Under the pieces are notes generated by a model, which saw nothing but the letters and a program-made list of their open reading frames with translations, ran no database searches and was not told the DNA's origin. Shown piece by piece: positions 52,726 through 64,000 of a DNA stretch of 64,000 nucleotides. Every line of letters starts with the position of its first letter. Positions within the stretch are counted from its first letter, which is position 1. This stretch comes from Asterochloris sp. CNOR1 (taxonomy: Eukaryota > Chlorophyta > Trebouxiophyceae > Trebouxiales > Trebouxiaceae), in NCBI GenBank assembly GCA_963969365.1, contig OZ017760.1, positions 248,001 to 312,000 on the forward strand, in the 5' to 3' direction. Made by a program: the position numbers and the translations under genes.

Positions 52726-53509
52726 AACTTGACATTGTATGTCGTTGCGATTGAGCCTGCCAGCAGCTATTTCTGCTGGCATTCATGCTGCTTCTCCCTT
52801 TTGTTGTGCACTTTGTAGCCATTGCACCATGAGGCAGCTAGCAGAGCTGAAACTTGTCATGAGGCTTGTAGACTCTCCAAGATTCTGTAAGACGGCGCGG
52901 CTCTGGTTTCGTGGCAGCAGGCAAGCATTGAAAGGCACACGATTTGGAAATAATCCCTGTGCCAACTCAAAGGAATAAAAGACAGTGTGCAAAAGGAAGA
53001 AAGGGCGGCTATCAAAAAGGTAGCGCGCGTGCGGCTGAGCAGCGAATAGGCAATCCCCGTGATAACGGGCCTGCAAGTGTGTGAAATCGCTGCTGTACAG
53101 CATTGCTGAAAGCTTTGTCACAACAGCTTTGATACGAAGCCGCAAAGTGGGCGCTGGGCACAGCAGCCAGGCTTGTGATGGTGTGAGGGGGTGGGCAATT
53201 GCAGGTGCGTGTCTAGTGGCCCTCACATGCTGCACAGGGAGAGTCTGCTGCGGGTGCCGCATGGAGGAGGGACGATTTCAGTAGTGTCAGGAACATCAGG
53301 GCAGAGGCCCTGACGCATGCTGCTGCAACTCCCCTGGGGGTGCCTGTTGCTTGCTGACACTTAGTGTCTGCTGCGCAACACAGTGATTGCTTGTCAGTCC
53401 AGTGTGCAGCTGGGCACTGCTGCCCGACAGTGGAAGTGGCTCCATAGGTCACATGCTTCCAGGGCACAGCGTCCCCAGCCTGGGGGCCAGTGTGCTGGTG
53501 GCAGCAGCC
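52726..53509. other. Convergent intergenic region with VPS13 poly(A) signal
   Basis: It lies between the VPS13 stop and the stop of the downstream minus-strand gene. TGTAA at 52886-52890, about 160 nt after the VPS13 stop, is a likely poly(A) signal. No coding exon is supported. Confidence 0.5.
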
Positions 53510-56500
53510 TCACTGGCTGAGCGAGGAACGCAGCTCCCTCATGTTGTTCTGCATCCAGCCCTGCAGGCTGGCCAGATGGGCCCCCAGGGAGGCTGCAGCT
53601 TTGGCACCCAGTGGCGTCCTCTCAGTGTGTGGACTGGAGTCCACCATGACCTCCTGCAGCCTGCAGCCAAGGGTGGTATAGGGTTTGGGGTTTGAAAGAA
53701 CAAGGTCAGTCAAACTCAAATGAGACTGTACAAGCACAAGTGCACAGTTGCGCCATGCTGGGCAGATGGGGTGTCAGTGGCCCAGGGCAGCAACAGGCAG
53801 GGGTACCAGGCTTGATGACAAGCAAATGATTGCCCAGGTCATGGCTGGCTGCAGCAACCACAGGCAGGCCACTTGGCTGAACCAGAAGCAGGTGATGGCT
53901 GACGTGGCCTGAGGGGGGGCAGGCAGTACAGCTGCCTGTTGCAAATGCGGACGTGCATGCCGGTGAGCTTATTGAGTGCTTCATTCAGCGCCTGCCAAGA
54001 CGACTTGACTGCAAGCTCAATCGTGCTTCTGAGGCCCAGTCATGTGCAGCTGGCGGTCAACCCTGATGCAGGGGCAGGCGAACCAAGCACACGGCCTGCT
54101 CACATGCCAAACTTATGGGCGAGCAGCTGCTGGTCATCCACAGCCCTGAGCAGGGACCTCTTAGTGCGCATCACCTCCCCTGCAGCGGAGGTGGGAACGC
54201 TCAGCAGTCTGTCATGATGCAAGACACAGCTGCCCTCAGCGTCACCACCAGACCGTTAGGGCAGGCTGCCGGCAGACTAAGGAGTTGGGAAGAGGCAACT
54301 TGAGGCAGCTTGCTGGCTGCCATCAGATCAAGGAGCTCGAGAGAGGCAACTTGAGGCAACGTGCGGCACTTGCCAAGAACTTCCTTGATGCAGCGCGCAC
54401 AAGGCTGATCACCTAGCGCAGGGTGACCAGGGCACAGCTCAAGCTCTCTTGAGGTGTGCAGCACGACAGTGTCTGCAACGACGGCCTGGGCGTCTGCCAG
54501 GACTTGACACAAGGCAGAGCGCCTTCACACATGTTGCTGCACGAGCCAGAGGCTGCTGCACTGCCAAGGACTTCAGATTGACACCCTCCATTGCAAACAA
54601 AGCAGGCAGACTTATCTGCACTCACCCTGGGCATCTGCCAGCTCCACCTTGACCTCCACCAGGTGGTCCATCAGGACTGAATTCTCCTTGGACAGCCTCA
54701 TCACCTGCAGCGCGACCCAAACTGCTCATGTGCCATGCAGCAGCAGCTTCATGCAACAGGGCACGCCAAGTCTGGTGACTGGGGCAGAGCTCTCCTCACA
54801 TGACCTCGCCACCTGAAGCAGGGCACCCTTTGCATTAGTCAGTCATGATAAAATCACGGCGGGAAGGCTGAGCTCTCCCAGTTAGCCATGTGACCTGCAG
54901 CAGGCTGTGTTTGTGGACTGAACCACATTGCAGCAGGCTGTGCTTGTGAACTGAACCACATTGCAGCAGCAGCAGCATGCACTGCCACACAGCTTACTTT
55001 TCAGGGGAGTACTTTTGGCCAGCTGCATCACCTGCAGCAGGGCAACAGCCAGCCATGCTCAGCACGCTGCCCTGCTCAGGTCCTCTGTGGACTGATCACA
55101 CTAACCCCAGACAAGGAGTTGAGGAGGCATGGCAACAGCCCACGCAGGCAAACATGTGCTAGTGGTGCTGCAAGAAGTTGTTGGAGAACCGCCTCTGCCT
55201 GTGACTCTGACAGCCTGGCAGCCGCCCGCTCAACCAAAAGGGTGCCAGGGGCACCTCAGGGTTCGTCGAAAACCCACCTCTGCCTGAGGCTTTGTCAAGC
55301 TTCGTGGCCGTCTGCCCAACCAAAAGGCTGCCAGGGGCGCCAGAGGGTTTGTGGACATCCATCTCTGCCTGTGAGTAGACAGCCTAGCCCGGTCGAATAA
55401 AGGGTGCCAGGGGCGCCTAGAGCTTAAAACCCCACCTCTACCGACTCGACAGCCTGGGAGCGCCCCGCTGAGCCGAAGGTGTTTGATGACACCCAACCAC
55501 TGTAGGAGACTCGAACAGCCTGGGTGCAGCTGGCTCAACCAAAGAGTACGAGGGGAAAAAGCCTGAGGGCTTCTGGAAGACCCACCTCTGCCTGAGACTC
55601 GGACAGCCTGGAAGCAGCCCGCTCCACCAAGCTGCCCGCCTGCCCATCCTCTGTGATGCAGGCCGCAGCCACGCGGTGGGCTGCCTGGGTGTTGAGCTGC
55701 CCGCGCAGGTGTACATTTTCCTGCTCCATGCGTCTGCAGAACATGAGCCACTAACAATCTTACCCATTGGTGATGGAGAGGTGTGACACCTCTGACACAC
55801 TATGCTGGAAGATGGATGTCTTTTGAAGCGACCAGGGACAGCTCTGCTGCTTCATGAGCCTGCTTAAGTACATGGCAACACCTGGCAGCCAGCCTGCATG
55901 CGCTGTGCACTCAGAAGAACAGCTGCTACAACCAGCAAAACTTGAGCACTAGAGCAGCAACCCTGCCAACTGACAGCATGCACAACCACAACGCACACGA
56001 TGCTCTCTTGACGGTTGTCCGCCCGACAGAAACAGACATTCCTGTAGGGCACGCCTTGGGGTGCTGCCAGATCTCCTGACCTAGATCCTTGTTCTTGTCT
56101 GAAATGCCCTTCATGGGCTAGGTCTGGAGGTGCCTACCTGACTGTGGCCAATAGGCGCTCCTGCATCCGATGCATGTCCTGCAGCCCATCCTCAGCGCCC
56201 TGCAGAGGCACCATACAGAATGTTAAATGCTGAATCGGGGTCCAGACGTTGACAAGCACAGGGGCCTCTCGTCACCTGAAATAGCTGGTGAGGAAAGCCT
56301 GCAGGCTCAAAGGGCTTGCGTCCGGGAAACCAAACCGGCTGACCCCGACACAAGCAGGCGCTTCCAAACAGCACCTCAACCACATGCAGCTCCCTCAACA
56401 GAATACCCCAAACAATGGCATGCATTGACAAGTGCTGGCGAACAGCCTGTGCTGCCAGCCTGCAGCACTGCCGTGTTATCAGCTCTCAATTTCAAACAAG

Positions 56501-59500
56501 GATGCAATTTTGCATCCTTCAGGGTCCATCTTGCCTCAGGCTCAACTTTTGAAGCACACAGACTTACATGCAGAGTGAGCCTGCCATGATGCATTCCACT
56601 CACCTGCAAGGTGGGCTGGCATGATCATAATGGTTGTCACACATCCCACAGGCACAACCCTGTTCTGAGGCCACACCTTGGGAGGACAGCATGGCACATG
56701 CTGCAATATTCCTTGCCCCTGCTCAACATCTATGGCCCCTGATCAACACTTGTGGCCCATGCCAAAGCCTGTGCACTGCTTGAGCAGACACTCACCTCAG
56801 ACATCGTGCATACATTCCAGCAGCCTGCAGGGGATGCCCCGTCAGGCAAGAGCAATTCTTAGCAGACTGCACATGGCAGCCTGTGCAGTCAGCACACTCA
56901 CCTCCAGGCGCGCCTGCACCTCGGCAGCCTGCAGGGGTGACCCGGTCAGGCGCGACCACAGCTGGCTGCGGGCTGCCTGCATGACCTGCCCCAGGTCTGG
57001 CCGGGCGCTCAGCTCACGGGCCTCTGCCAGGGCACCTGCAGGGCAAGCATGCCAGGGGAATTGGCACCTCCATTGGATTCCAGATATATATTAAACCCTC
57101 AGTCCTACATCAAGAGCAGGGTGCAGGGTTCTGACAGAGGGTACCTGCAGGGCACCAGAGGCTACACACTGAGTCATTGCAAGAGGGCTTGACAGCGCAC
57201 ATATTCAGGGTGGTGATCAGCTCATGAGCCCACAAAGGTGAGGCTGAGGCTGCTCACTGGTGCTCACAGGGTCCTGTCTGCCCTTTGTGGGGCATCTGAT
57301 GAGAAACATAGGCTGCACAGGATTGTTCAGGCTGATAGAGATTGAGCATAGGAAGGCCACTCAGATGATGTGAAGAGATAGGGCTGGGGTTGTAGTCATG
57401 GGTGCTTGATTGGCACCTGACTCTGTGTTGATCACTGCTGAGGGCACAGAAAGGCCACTCCAGGACGAGGCCCCAGTCAGGACGACCCTGCAGGGCTCCC
57501 ACTGCTGGGCAGTGAGGGCAGCCCCCAAGGCAGACCTCTTCTGGGCATAGTGGCAATGCATGATTGCAGGTCGCCCACCAGGAGAAGCGCATTCTGCACA
57601 CCAAAACTTGTTGCAAACCAACCCTTTACCCAGGCCTGGCCTGGCAGGGGCCACCAGATCTCAGCGCACTGCAGCTTGGCCTTGCACCCATTGCTTCACG
57701 ATTGACTCGTCGTAGCAGCAAAGAGCACATTGCAGCCCAAATGCACATTTTCCGTTGTGCGAATCTGTTTCGAGCAGATACGCCACTGCCCCCCAAAAAG
57801 CCCTACTTCCCTGTCCCAGCACAGCACAGCCCTTCTTGCATATGCATCAAGGACGTACACCACCCTCCAAGCCCCCTGTCCTGTCACACACAACTCCCTG
57901 CAGCTCACTCTCCAGGCGGGCCTTCTCCTGGTCTGCCCGCTCCAGAGCCGCCGCCATCTTCCTGATCTGGGCCTCATACACCTCTGGGAGGGCAGCCCCC
58001 TGCAGGCTTGCACGACGGTGAGGGTCCCTAGCTGGGCTGGTGCTGCTCTCCCTGCTGCCCCCACTCCTACTGCCTGGCGTTCCCTGGAAGACAGGGGCAG
58101 GCAGTGGCATCACCTCTGGGGTGGCCGGGGAGAGGCGCTGGCGATGCAGGGCCTGCTTCAGGGCTGCCTCCGCTGCGTGGAGGTAGTCATTCTGCAGGGC
58201 ATGGAGACATGTGTTGGAACTGGCCCCATTCTAACTGCTGCCGCATGTGCAAGGTCTCTACGTGGGCCGCCTCAAGTGGATCAACCTGTCAACGTCTGAG
58301 ACATGTGTTTGAAGTGTCTTAAAGAGTTTTGACAGGAGCAGGGCTGTGCAGGGTCTGCTTGAGGGCTGCCTTGACTGTGTGGAGCTGGTCACCTGCAGAG
58401 CACGAGGACCCTCCCCAGACGAGTGAGATTGGACAGCCATGTTGAGTGGGCTGGCTGCTTGGCAAGCTGTTGACATGGCTGCTCACAGCAGGGGTCAAGG
58501 TGTGGCTGCTGGCCTCAGCCTGTGCAGCAATACAAGTCAAGGCGGCTGAGATGCAGACAAGTGCCGCTCTCAGGATTCTTCTTGCGCCCGACTTCTTGCT
58601 GCAGACTGAAGAGGTGGCACTTGACAGGCATGCTTTCTGATATCGTGTTTTCTTGCAGAGTGCGGAAAGCTGGACCACCACCTCTGTTGAGCGCTGCCTG
58701 CCTGGGGCGCATGCCTTCGGCTTTTAGTTTCTTGCGGGACCATTTCCGCACATTGACTGACCTGAACAGCGGGTGCTGCAGCTGCTGAGCACTCCAAGCT
58801 GCTCCTGGCCTGCCCCACCTCCCTGGCAGGCAGCTGGCGGGCTGCATCCTCAGCAGGAGACTCAGCAGACGGCAGATGCCGCACTGCCTGGACGTCTGGG
58901 CTCGAGTGTGCAGCTTCGTGGCTGTCGTGGCTGCTGCTGCTTTCGCAGTCATCCCAGGCATCGCGGCTGCGGCGTCTTCCCGTGGCCGGCCTGCACACAA
59001 GCACAGGACACTGGGGGACCCTTTTGGAGCAGTCAGGGGGCCCAACAGTGTGGTCCAAGATTGCTCTGGGCTTTACTGGATCCATGCATGGCAATGCAAG
59101 TAGCTGCGGCAGACCTGAAGGTAGTACTGCAGACTGCTGATGTATGCCTGCATGCAGGGCGAGAGGCGTCACAGCAGGGCCAGTGTCTTCATCTGACCTG
59201 ATGGTTGGGTGCTGCTAATGAGTGCCTGCAGGTGGAAGCAGAGGCATCACAGCAGGGGGCAAGCCAGAGGTGGCTCCACCTGCAGGAAGGCAGGCTGCCT
59301 GCAGACATTCAGGGAGGCCAGGCCTGCCTGCAGTGGGGACCCCTCCGGCTGGCGCGCCTAAAGTATGGGGCAGCTGCAGATGCTCGGTCTGCAGTGCCAG
59401 TGTGGAGTGGCTGACAGGCACGCGACAGGGCCTGCAAGGGTGCGCCTGGGAGAGCAGCTCCCAACCTATGCGACTCTGCAAACCGAGGCGTGCGAGTGAC

Positions 59501-62500
59501 AAGATACGCATACCTCTCCATCATGCAGTCTGCCTGAGACAGACCATGCATGCCTCTCCAGCATGTGGTGTGCCTGAGACAGAAGACACATGCTGGAGCA
59601 CAGAGTCCTGTCCCAGTCAGCCAAACACACAAACATCAAAAGCCCCATTAGCAGGAGCCCCACCTGGTGCTCTCCAGGGCAGTGCACTGACGGCTGCTGC
59701 CCTCCTCAGCGCTGGCTTCACTGGCAGTGGGGCTTTGCAGGGACAGCAGAGTAGTTGCCATTCCCGAACCGTGGTTTGCCAAGAGCGCGCTGCTGACACT
59801 GCTCTGGCTCAGGTCGCTGCTCAGGTGGGACAAGCGTCTCCCATTCTTGGCTGCGCTGCCCTCAAGCTGCGGCCGCATGTTCAACAAGGGTTGCCATCGG
59901 TGGTTCTTGGTCTGCAGAGTGGTGTTTTGCATGTGAGAGGAACCCCCACAGATGACTTTGCACTGCGTGCAAGGGCAGCATGGGTGTGTGGTGGTGGTAG
60001 GCACCAGAGCCAGAGATTCACATTGAAGCTCAGGAGTCCAGGGGAGACCACCACTGCGGTGGCTTACATACTGCAAGACAGCATGATGGCTGCTGCATCA
60101 TGCACGACAATGAGAGGCGTCTAAGCATCATGTAATCCAAGCACACAAGTGTGAAGCTTCTGCAGGGGTTTTGCCAGGACGAGGGCTGTCCAGCATCAAG
60201 CACCAGTCCGGCCATTGCATGGTGGAATGCACCTCCAGCATGGGGATTCTCCAGCGCCAGCGCTGCAGGTTTGCGAGGGCATTGCCACTGTACACGCTGC
60301 AGGGCGCAGGCAATGCATTGTGTACAGCTAGGCAGGACAAGACAGGGCATCCTTTCTGACTGTGCCAACCTTCTGTCCCCCCTGTATAATTCAGCTGTCA
60401 AAAGGGCTTGCCAGGGTAATACTTGAACTTAGTCACAGCCTATTCACCAAGTGTGCATGCTTGCTGGGGCCAAAGACACGCCTGCCGCTTGCAGGGGAAG
60501 CCACACAGAAGGAGCTGTAAGGGCAGCCGGCCCTGCGTGCCACATGTCTATCATCCCCCCTCGGCATTCAGGCAATGGCTGTCCGCCTCTCCTACGCAAG
60601 TCTCACAAACTACCTCAAGCAGGAGCCTTGCCTTCAGCCCTGCTTCTAGTGCAAACACGGCTGCTGTGTGTGTCTGTGGAGCACTGACAAAACCCCACAC
60701 TCACGGAGTCAGCTGAGCCCTCTGCCTCGAGAGGGCGGGGATGGACCTGCACTGGCGTTGAGGGCGGGCTCGCCTCTCGGCTCGAGTGGCTTGACTTCGA
60801 TTCCACCCTTCCGGCTGACTGCTGGCCCCTGCGTGCTCGCTGCATCCCTGGGGTCTCTCGCTGCTCCCCTGGGGGCTCCTCAGCCTCCCGCTCGCCTGCA
60901 GACGCATGTGGGAGTCAGTTGTGGTGGGTCTGCGCACCTACCTCGCCTGCTGCAAGCAGTATCAGCTGTGTGGATGGCGCAACAGCAAGCCTTGCCTCAG
61001 CCTGCCAGGGAGTGGGTTCTCTGTTGTCTGCGTGGCAGCCCCTTTCATGCATGTGCTGCCAGACTGCTTCTGCAGCTGCAACGTCCGTGACCTCCCTTGC
61101 CACATGCGCTGGCTGCTCGCCTACAGATGTGTGGCCCTGCCGCTCCAGCAGTGGCAAAGGGTGGGTGCCAGCCAATTCCTGACATGGCTCCACCCTGCTG
61201 AGCAGTTGCCTCTCTGGGCAGCTGTGCAGCGACCTGGAAGCTTCAGCAGCAGGTCGCCGGCCTGCCACCATGACTGTGCAGCAGGTATGCAACAGGAAGC
61301 TGGTCTTGATGCCTGTGCAGCAGCTCAGACTCGGGGCGCCCCACTGTAGCCACACCGCGCTGCAGAGATGCAGCTGTGGGTGAACGACTAAAGTACACCA
61401 CGAGGCAGCCTACAGCCGTGCCAGGCAGGACGCGCTCTTGGGCTCACATGCAGCTTGCACTGCAGATTGCCCTGAGACTCCAGTGCATGAGCATGTGTCA
61501 CCTGGGTACAATGGTAGCGATGCCTTCAGTCATTGCCAGCACATAAACACCATGCATAGACATTCTGGCAGCCAAGTGTGCCTTCCTGCTGCCTCAGATG
61601 CTAGTCCGCCGACGACTGCAAGAGCACTTGATGCATGATACGCTCCCCACAATAAGCAAGCACTGCCTGGCATCTTTCCTGAGCTGCCTGCAACAGATTG
61701 CGCTCAATGCTGGACAAGCTTGTTCTGGGGAACTTTGCAATTCAAAGGCTGCCTGTTGAGCTCTGGCTGGGTGGCACCCCCTGCTGCACCACTTGATCAG
61801 CCCTGCAAACTCAGTGCTGGCTCCCAATTCTTGCCTGAGGCTGCAGATGCAGAAATCCTGGCAGCAGCCGTCAGGTGGCTGCCTTGATGTCCCAGCTCAG
61901 GGCCATCAGAGTGCGTAGTCTGGCATTGCTACTTCCCCTTGTGCATCAGAGGCATTTGTGCTCCAGGTCTGCCCAACCCCTCCAGCCCTGCCACACCAGC
62001 AAAGCCGCTGTGCACCTTGCTCGCAGAGCGCCCTGCTTGCACTGCAGTTATCACGTCCGTTTACCTCTTGGCCAGCGATCTGGGCCTGCACTGGCCTCCT
62101 TGTGGCCTGCCTCCTTGCGAGCAGCCTGCGCTTGCAGGCTATTCAGCTCAGCCCAGACCTCTGCCTCTGCCCGCTGGAACCGGTTGTGAGCTTGTTGCAT
62201 TTGCTCAGTGCCCTGCACAAGTCAAAGTGTCGGGCCAGGCACACGACGTGTGCTCTCTCTGCATTGGTCACGGCAGCCAGCGCCAGTGCAGGAGAGACAA
62301 TGACACAATCAGCATGTCTGCTGAGGGTGATGCCATACATGACTGTCACTGCAGGCAGCCCCTGAAGGGGCCCACCTGTGCGTCAACCTCATCAGGCAAG
62401 GAGTCGAGCTCTGCCTGGCCAGCTCCCCCTGGAGCAGCCTCGTGTGCTGTCAAGATCTGGTCATCTTTAACTTGCAAAGCTTGCAGCATGGCGTTCACCT

Positions 62501-62865
62501 GCACGCAGGCAGGCAGCACAATGTTCACCTGCAAGCAAGCGGGTAGGGTGTGTAGGCCTCTGCCCCCTGTCCAAGATCATGAGCAATGGCCACGCCCAGC
62601 GCATTAATGGCGCAAAGTATGCTGTAGAACTATGGAGTAGCTCTCAGCCCGGTGAGCATGCCCTGACACCCAGATTTTGGCAGCCTGCCTGACTCACTGC
62701 TTTGTGTTCTGCATCTGCCTCCTCAAGCAGGGCTAGAATGCTGTCCTTCTGATGTGATCTGCAGAGCATCGTACACATAGATAGTGACCAAACAGATTTG
62801 GCATCGCTTTCACCGAAGTGTTATTCACCTTTTGGGCATATTTGTCGAGAGCGTATGAAAGGCAG
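53510..62865 (-). CDS. Unrecognised coiled-coil and disordered protein, many exons
   Basis: Exons with good splice sites and frame include 62805-62865 (YALDKYAQK), 62690-62757 (SILALLEEADAEHKA), 62373-62500 (VNAMLQALQVKDDQIL), about 62090-62210 (RFQRAEAEVWAELNSLQAQ), 60706-60897, 59663-59874, 58764-58995, 57911-58194 (AQIRKMAAALERADQEKARL), 56902-57040, 56139-56200, 55588-55734 (LVERAASRLSESQAE), 54628-54703 (VMRLSKENSVLMDHLVEVKV), 54113-54180, about 53945-54025 (SWQALNEALNKLTGMHV) and 53510-53660, ending at a stop at 53510. Heptad-like helices alternate with Ser/Arg/Glu-rich disordered exons (60.8, 59.8 and 58.9 kb). This fits a filament, centrosomal or scaffold protein, but I recognise no family. 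The start codon is not identified; exons may extend above 62865. Exons at 59.0-59.5 and 61.0-61.9 kb are doubtful. Confidence 0.5.
55185..55605 (-). repeat. Six-copy echo of exon end plus donor (exon 55588-55734)
   Basis: The minus-strand exon end LVERAASRLSESQAE plus its donor recurs, more or less degraded, with the 'cctctgcct'-type anchor at about 55192, 55276, 55361, 55433, 55495 and 55586 (the real one). Spacings are 60-90 bp. On the plus strand each unit runs from a CCACCTCTGCCTG-like to a CTCAACCAAAAGG-like block. Copies lie only on the intron side of the exon. Confidence 0.88.
56785..56965 (-). repeat. Echo of exon end and donor (exon 56902-57040)
   Basis: The plus-strand segment CAGCCTGCAGGGGTGACCCG (56928) is copied at about 56820 (CAGCCTGCAGGGGATGCCCC); both are preceded by 'cactcacctc', the reverse complement of the donor. 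Offset is about 110 bp. Confidence 0.82.
58140..58400 (-). repeat. Echo of acceptor and exon start (exon 57911-58194)
   Basis: CTGCTTCAGGGCTGCCTCCG at 58151 is copied at 58349 as CTGCTTGAGGGCTGCCTTGA, followed in both by a similar 20-bp stretch ending in CTGCAG (minus-strand acceptor). Offset is 198 bp. Confidence 0.8.
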
Positions 62866-64000
62866 CCTTTCTGTTGTTTGTTATAGACTTGGCTTTGCCC
62901 TGTTACAACGGTGACTGACTGCCACCATCGTACCCCATGTCTGGGATTAGGGCATTCATCCAGCTCTTGTCATCCCTTGTGCCAGACGTCATCCAATAAC
63001 TCTAGCATCTGAAGGCCCCAATAGCATTGCATGTGTACCTGTGTTTTGACTGGCGGCAGGCCTGCTGAGGCAGGCAGCATGTGCAACATGGGCTTCAGCC
63101 TGGCCTGCATCTCAAAGCTGCCCAAGCTTCAGCGTTTAGGCTTGGGAGAGATGGTCAGCATGCAGCACAGTTGGGATTTGCGGCCTGCAAATGCAGACGT
63201 GCCCAGGCCCCCTGGTCCCTTCGGCAGAGCCTGAGCAACTGTTGCCAATCAGGTTGCAAAGCATCCTGAACTGACCTGCTGTGGTCCTTAGGGAATGAGG
63301 AACAAGCTATGTATGTCAGACCTGGAACCATACACCGTGAAGCTGTGCAGCTCAGCAACTCATCTTGCACAATGAGGAGAGGCACAAATTTGTCTAGTTG
63401 GTCCTCAGAAGCGCTCCACAGTAATCTGACCTGTTCACTGCCAACAACGACTAGGCCAGACCCCTGTTCCGAGGCGCCGCCCAACTTCAAGCTGTCATGA
63501 CCTGATCAGGTAGACTGGTGCTCACGCAGGCATTGCAGGCGCTGCATCAGTAAACCGTGCCGCACAATCGCTATGTCCCAAGGCGTCAATTCCACCCACA
63601 TGGATCAGCACCAAGGTCCAAACAGCAGTGCAATGTAATTGGCTTGTGCTTCCAGAGGAAGGAACTCCCTATGGCACCACAGCAGTTGCCTCCCAAAGAC
63701 TTCCTTTCCACCTCTGCAGAGTGGCCTCGTCACGTGGCAAACTAAGCCGAGGGCCTCAGTCGCTCATGTTACAAAACAGCTTTGTCCCAAGGCGCTGATG
63801 TAATCTGTACAAGGAGCTATTTGTATTGGACAGATTGTTTCCACGACACCCATGGTGTCCAGCATGATTGCACGGCCATGGCACACATGGCCTTCCAGCA
63901 AAGATGGCATGATCCCCATTCTGCCCATGAGCAGACGCCCCCACGAAGGCAAGCGTGCCTTTCAATGTTGCTGCCAGCCTGATGCCATCGCCCGCACTGC
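62866..64000. other. No gene assigned
   Basis: Minus-strand frames near 63330-63490 (QVRLLWSASEDQLDKFVPLL) could be an upstream exon of the coiled-coil gene, but splice phase could not be confirmed. Otherwise I see nothing I can support here. Confidence 0.35.

Noticed and set aside
55185-55605. CRISPR-like array of regularly spaced repeats
   Set aside because: Units are degenerate, spacing varies, and each unit is a copy of the neighbouring exon end; eukaryotic intron context.
63031-63990. Short open frames at the right edge on both strands
   Set aside because: None links by phase or splice sites to another exon, and no family is recognisable.

Overview
The window is nuclear DNA of a unicellular green alga (Chlorophyta; trebouxiophyte-like is my best guess, not proven). 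The evidence is dense short exons with gt–ag introns that usually end in 'ctgcag', GC-rich codon use, a protein with a bipartite plastid/thylakoid-lumen targeting sequence, and TGTAA poly(A) signals after two of the genes. I see no rRNA, tRNA, CRISPR array, transposon or viral remnant.

Layout: (1) 1-4447, minus strand: 5' part of an unrecognised multi-exon gene with coiled coils, running off the left edge. (2) 4852-7101, plus: an exostosin-like (GT47) type II membrane glycosyltransferase, divergent from gene 1. (3) 7854-9831, plus: a small protein with a chloroplast transit peptide followed by a twin-arginine lumen signal. (4) 10263-12097, minus: ATP23, the mitochondrial inner-membrane metalloprotease, four phase-0 exons. 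(5) 12760-52725, plus: one giant VPS13-family bridge-like lipid transfer protein gene of about 70 exons. It has an N-terminal chorein region, a long groove-forming middle, a VAB-type repeat region, C2-like segments, a VPS13/ATG2-type C-terminal region and a PH-like end. (6) 53510-~62865, minus: an unrecognised coiled-coil/disordered protein, convergent with VPS13. The last ~1.1 kb holds nothing I can assign.

The genes do not form a pathway. They are independent housekeeping genes: Golgi glycosylation, thylakoid lumen, mitochondrial protease, and lipid transport at membrane contacts.

The most unusual feature is in the introns. In at least four of the six genes, introns carry degenerate tandem copies of the neighbouring exon-intron junction, here called 'splice-junction echoes'. 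Copies of an exon start plus its 3' splice site lie upstream of the real one; copies of an exon end plus its 5' splice site lie downstream. Spacings are mostly 60-140 bp. They range from a perfect 141-bp duplication (51809-52090) to six-copy arrays (55190-55600) and barely recognisable relics. This looks like repeated local duplication across splice junctions followed by decay, and may be a main way these introns grow.
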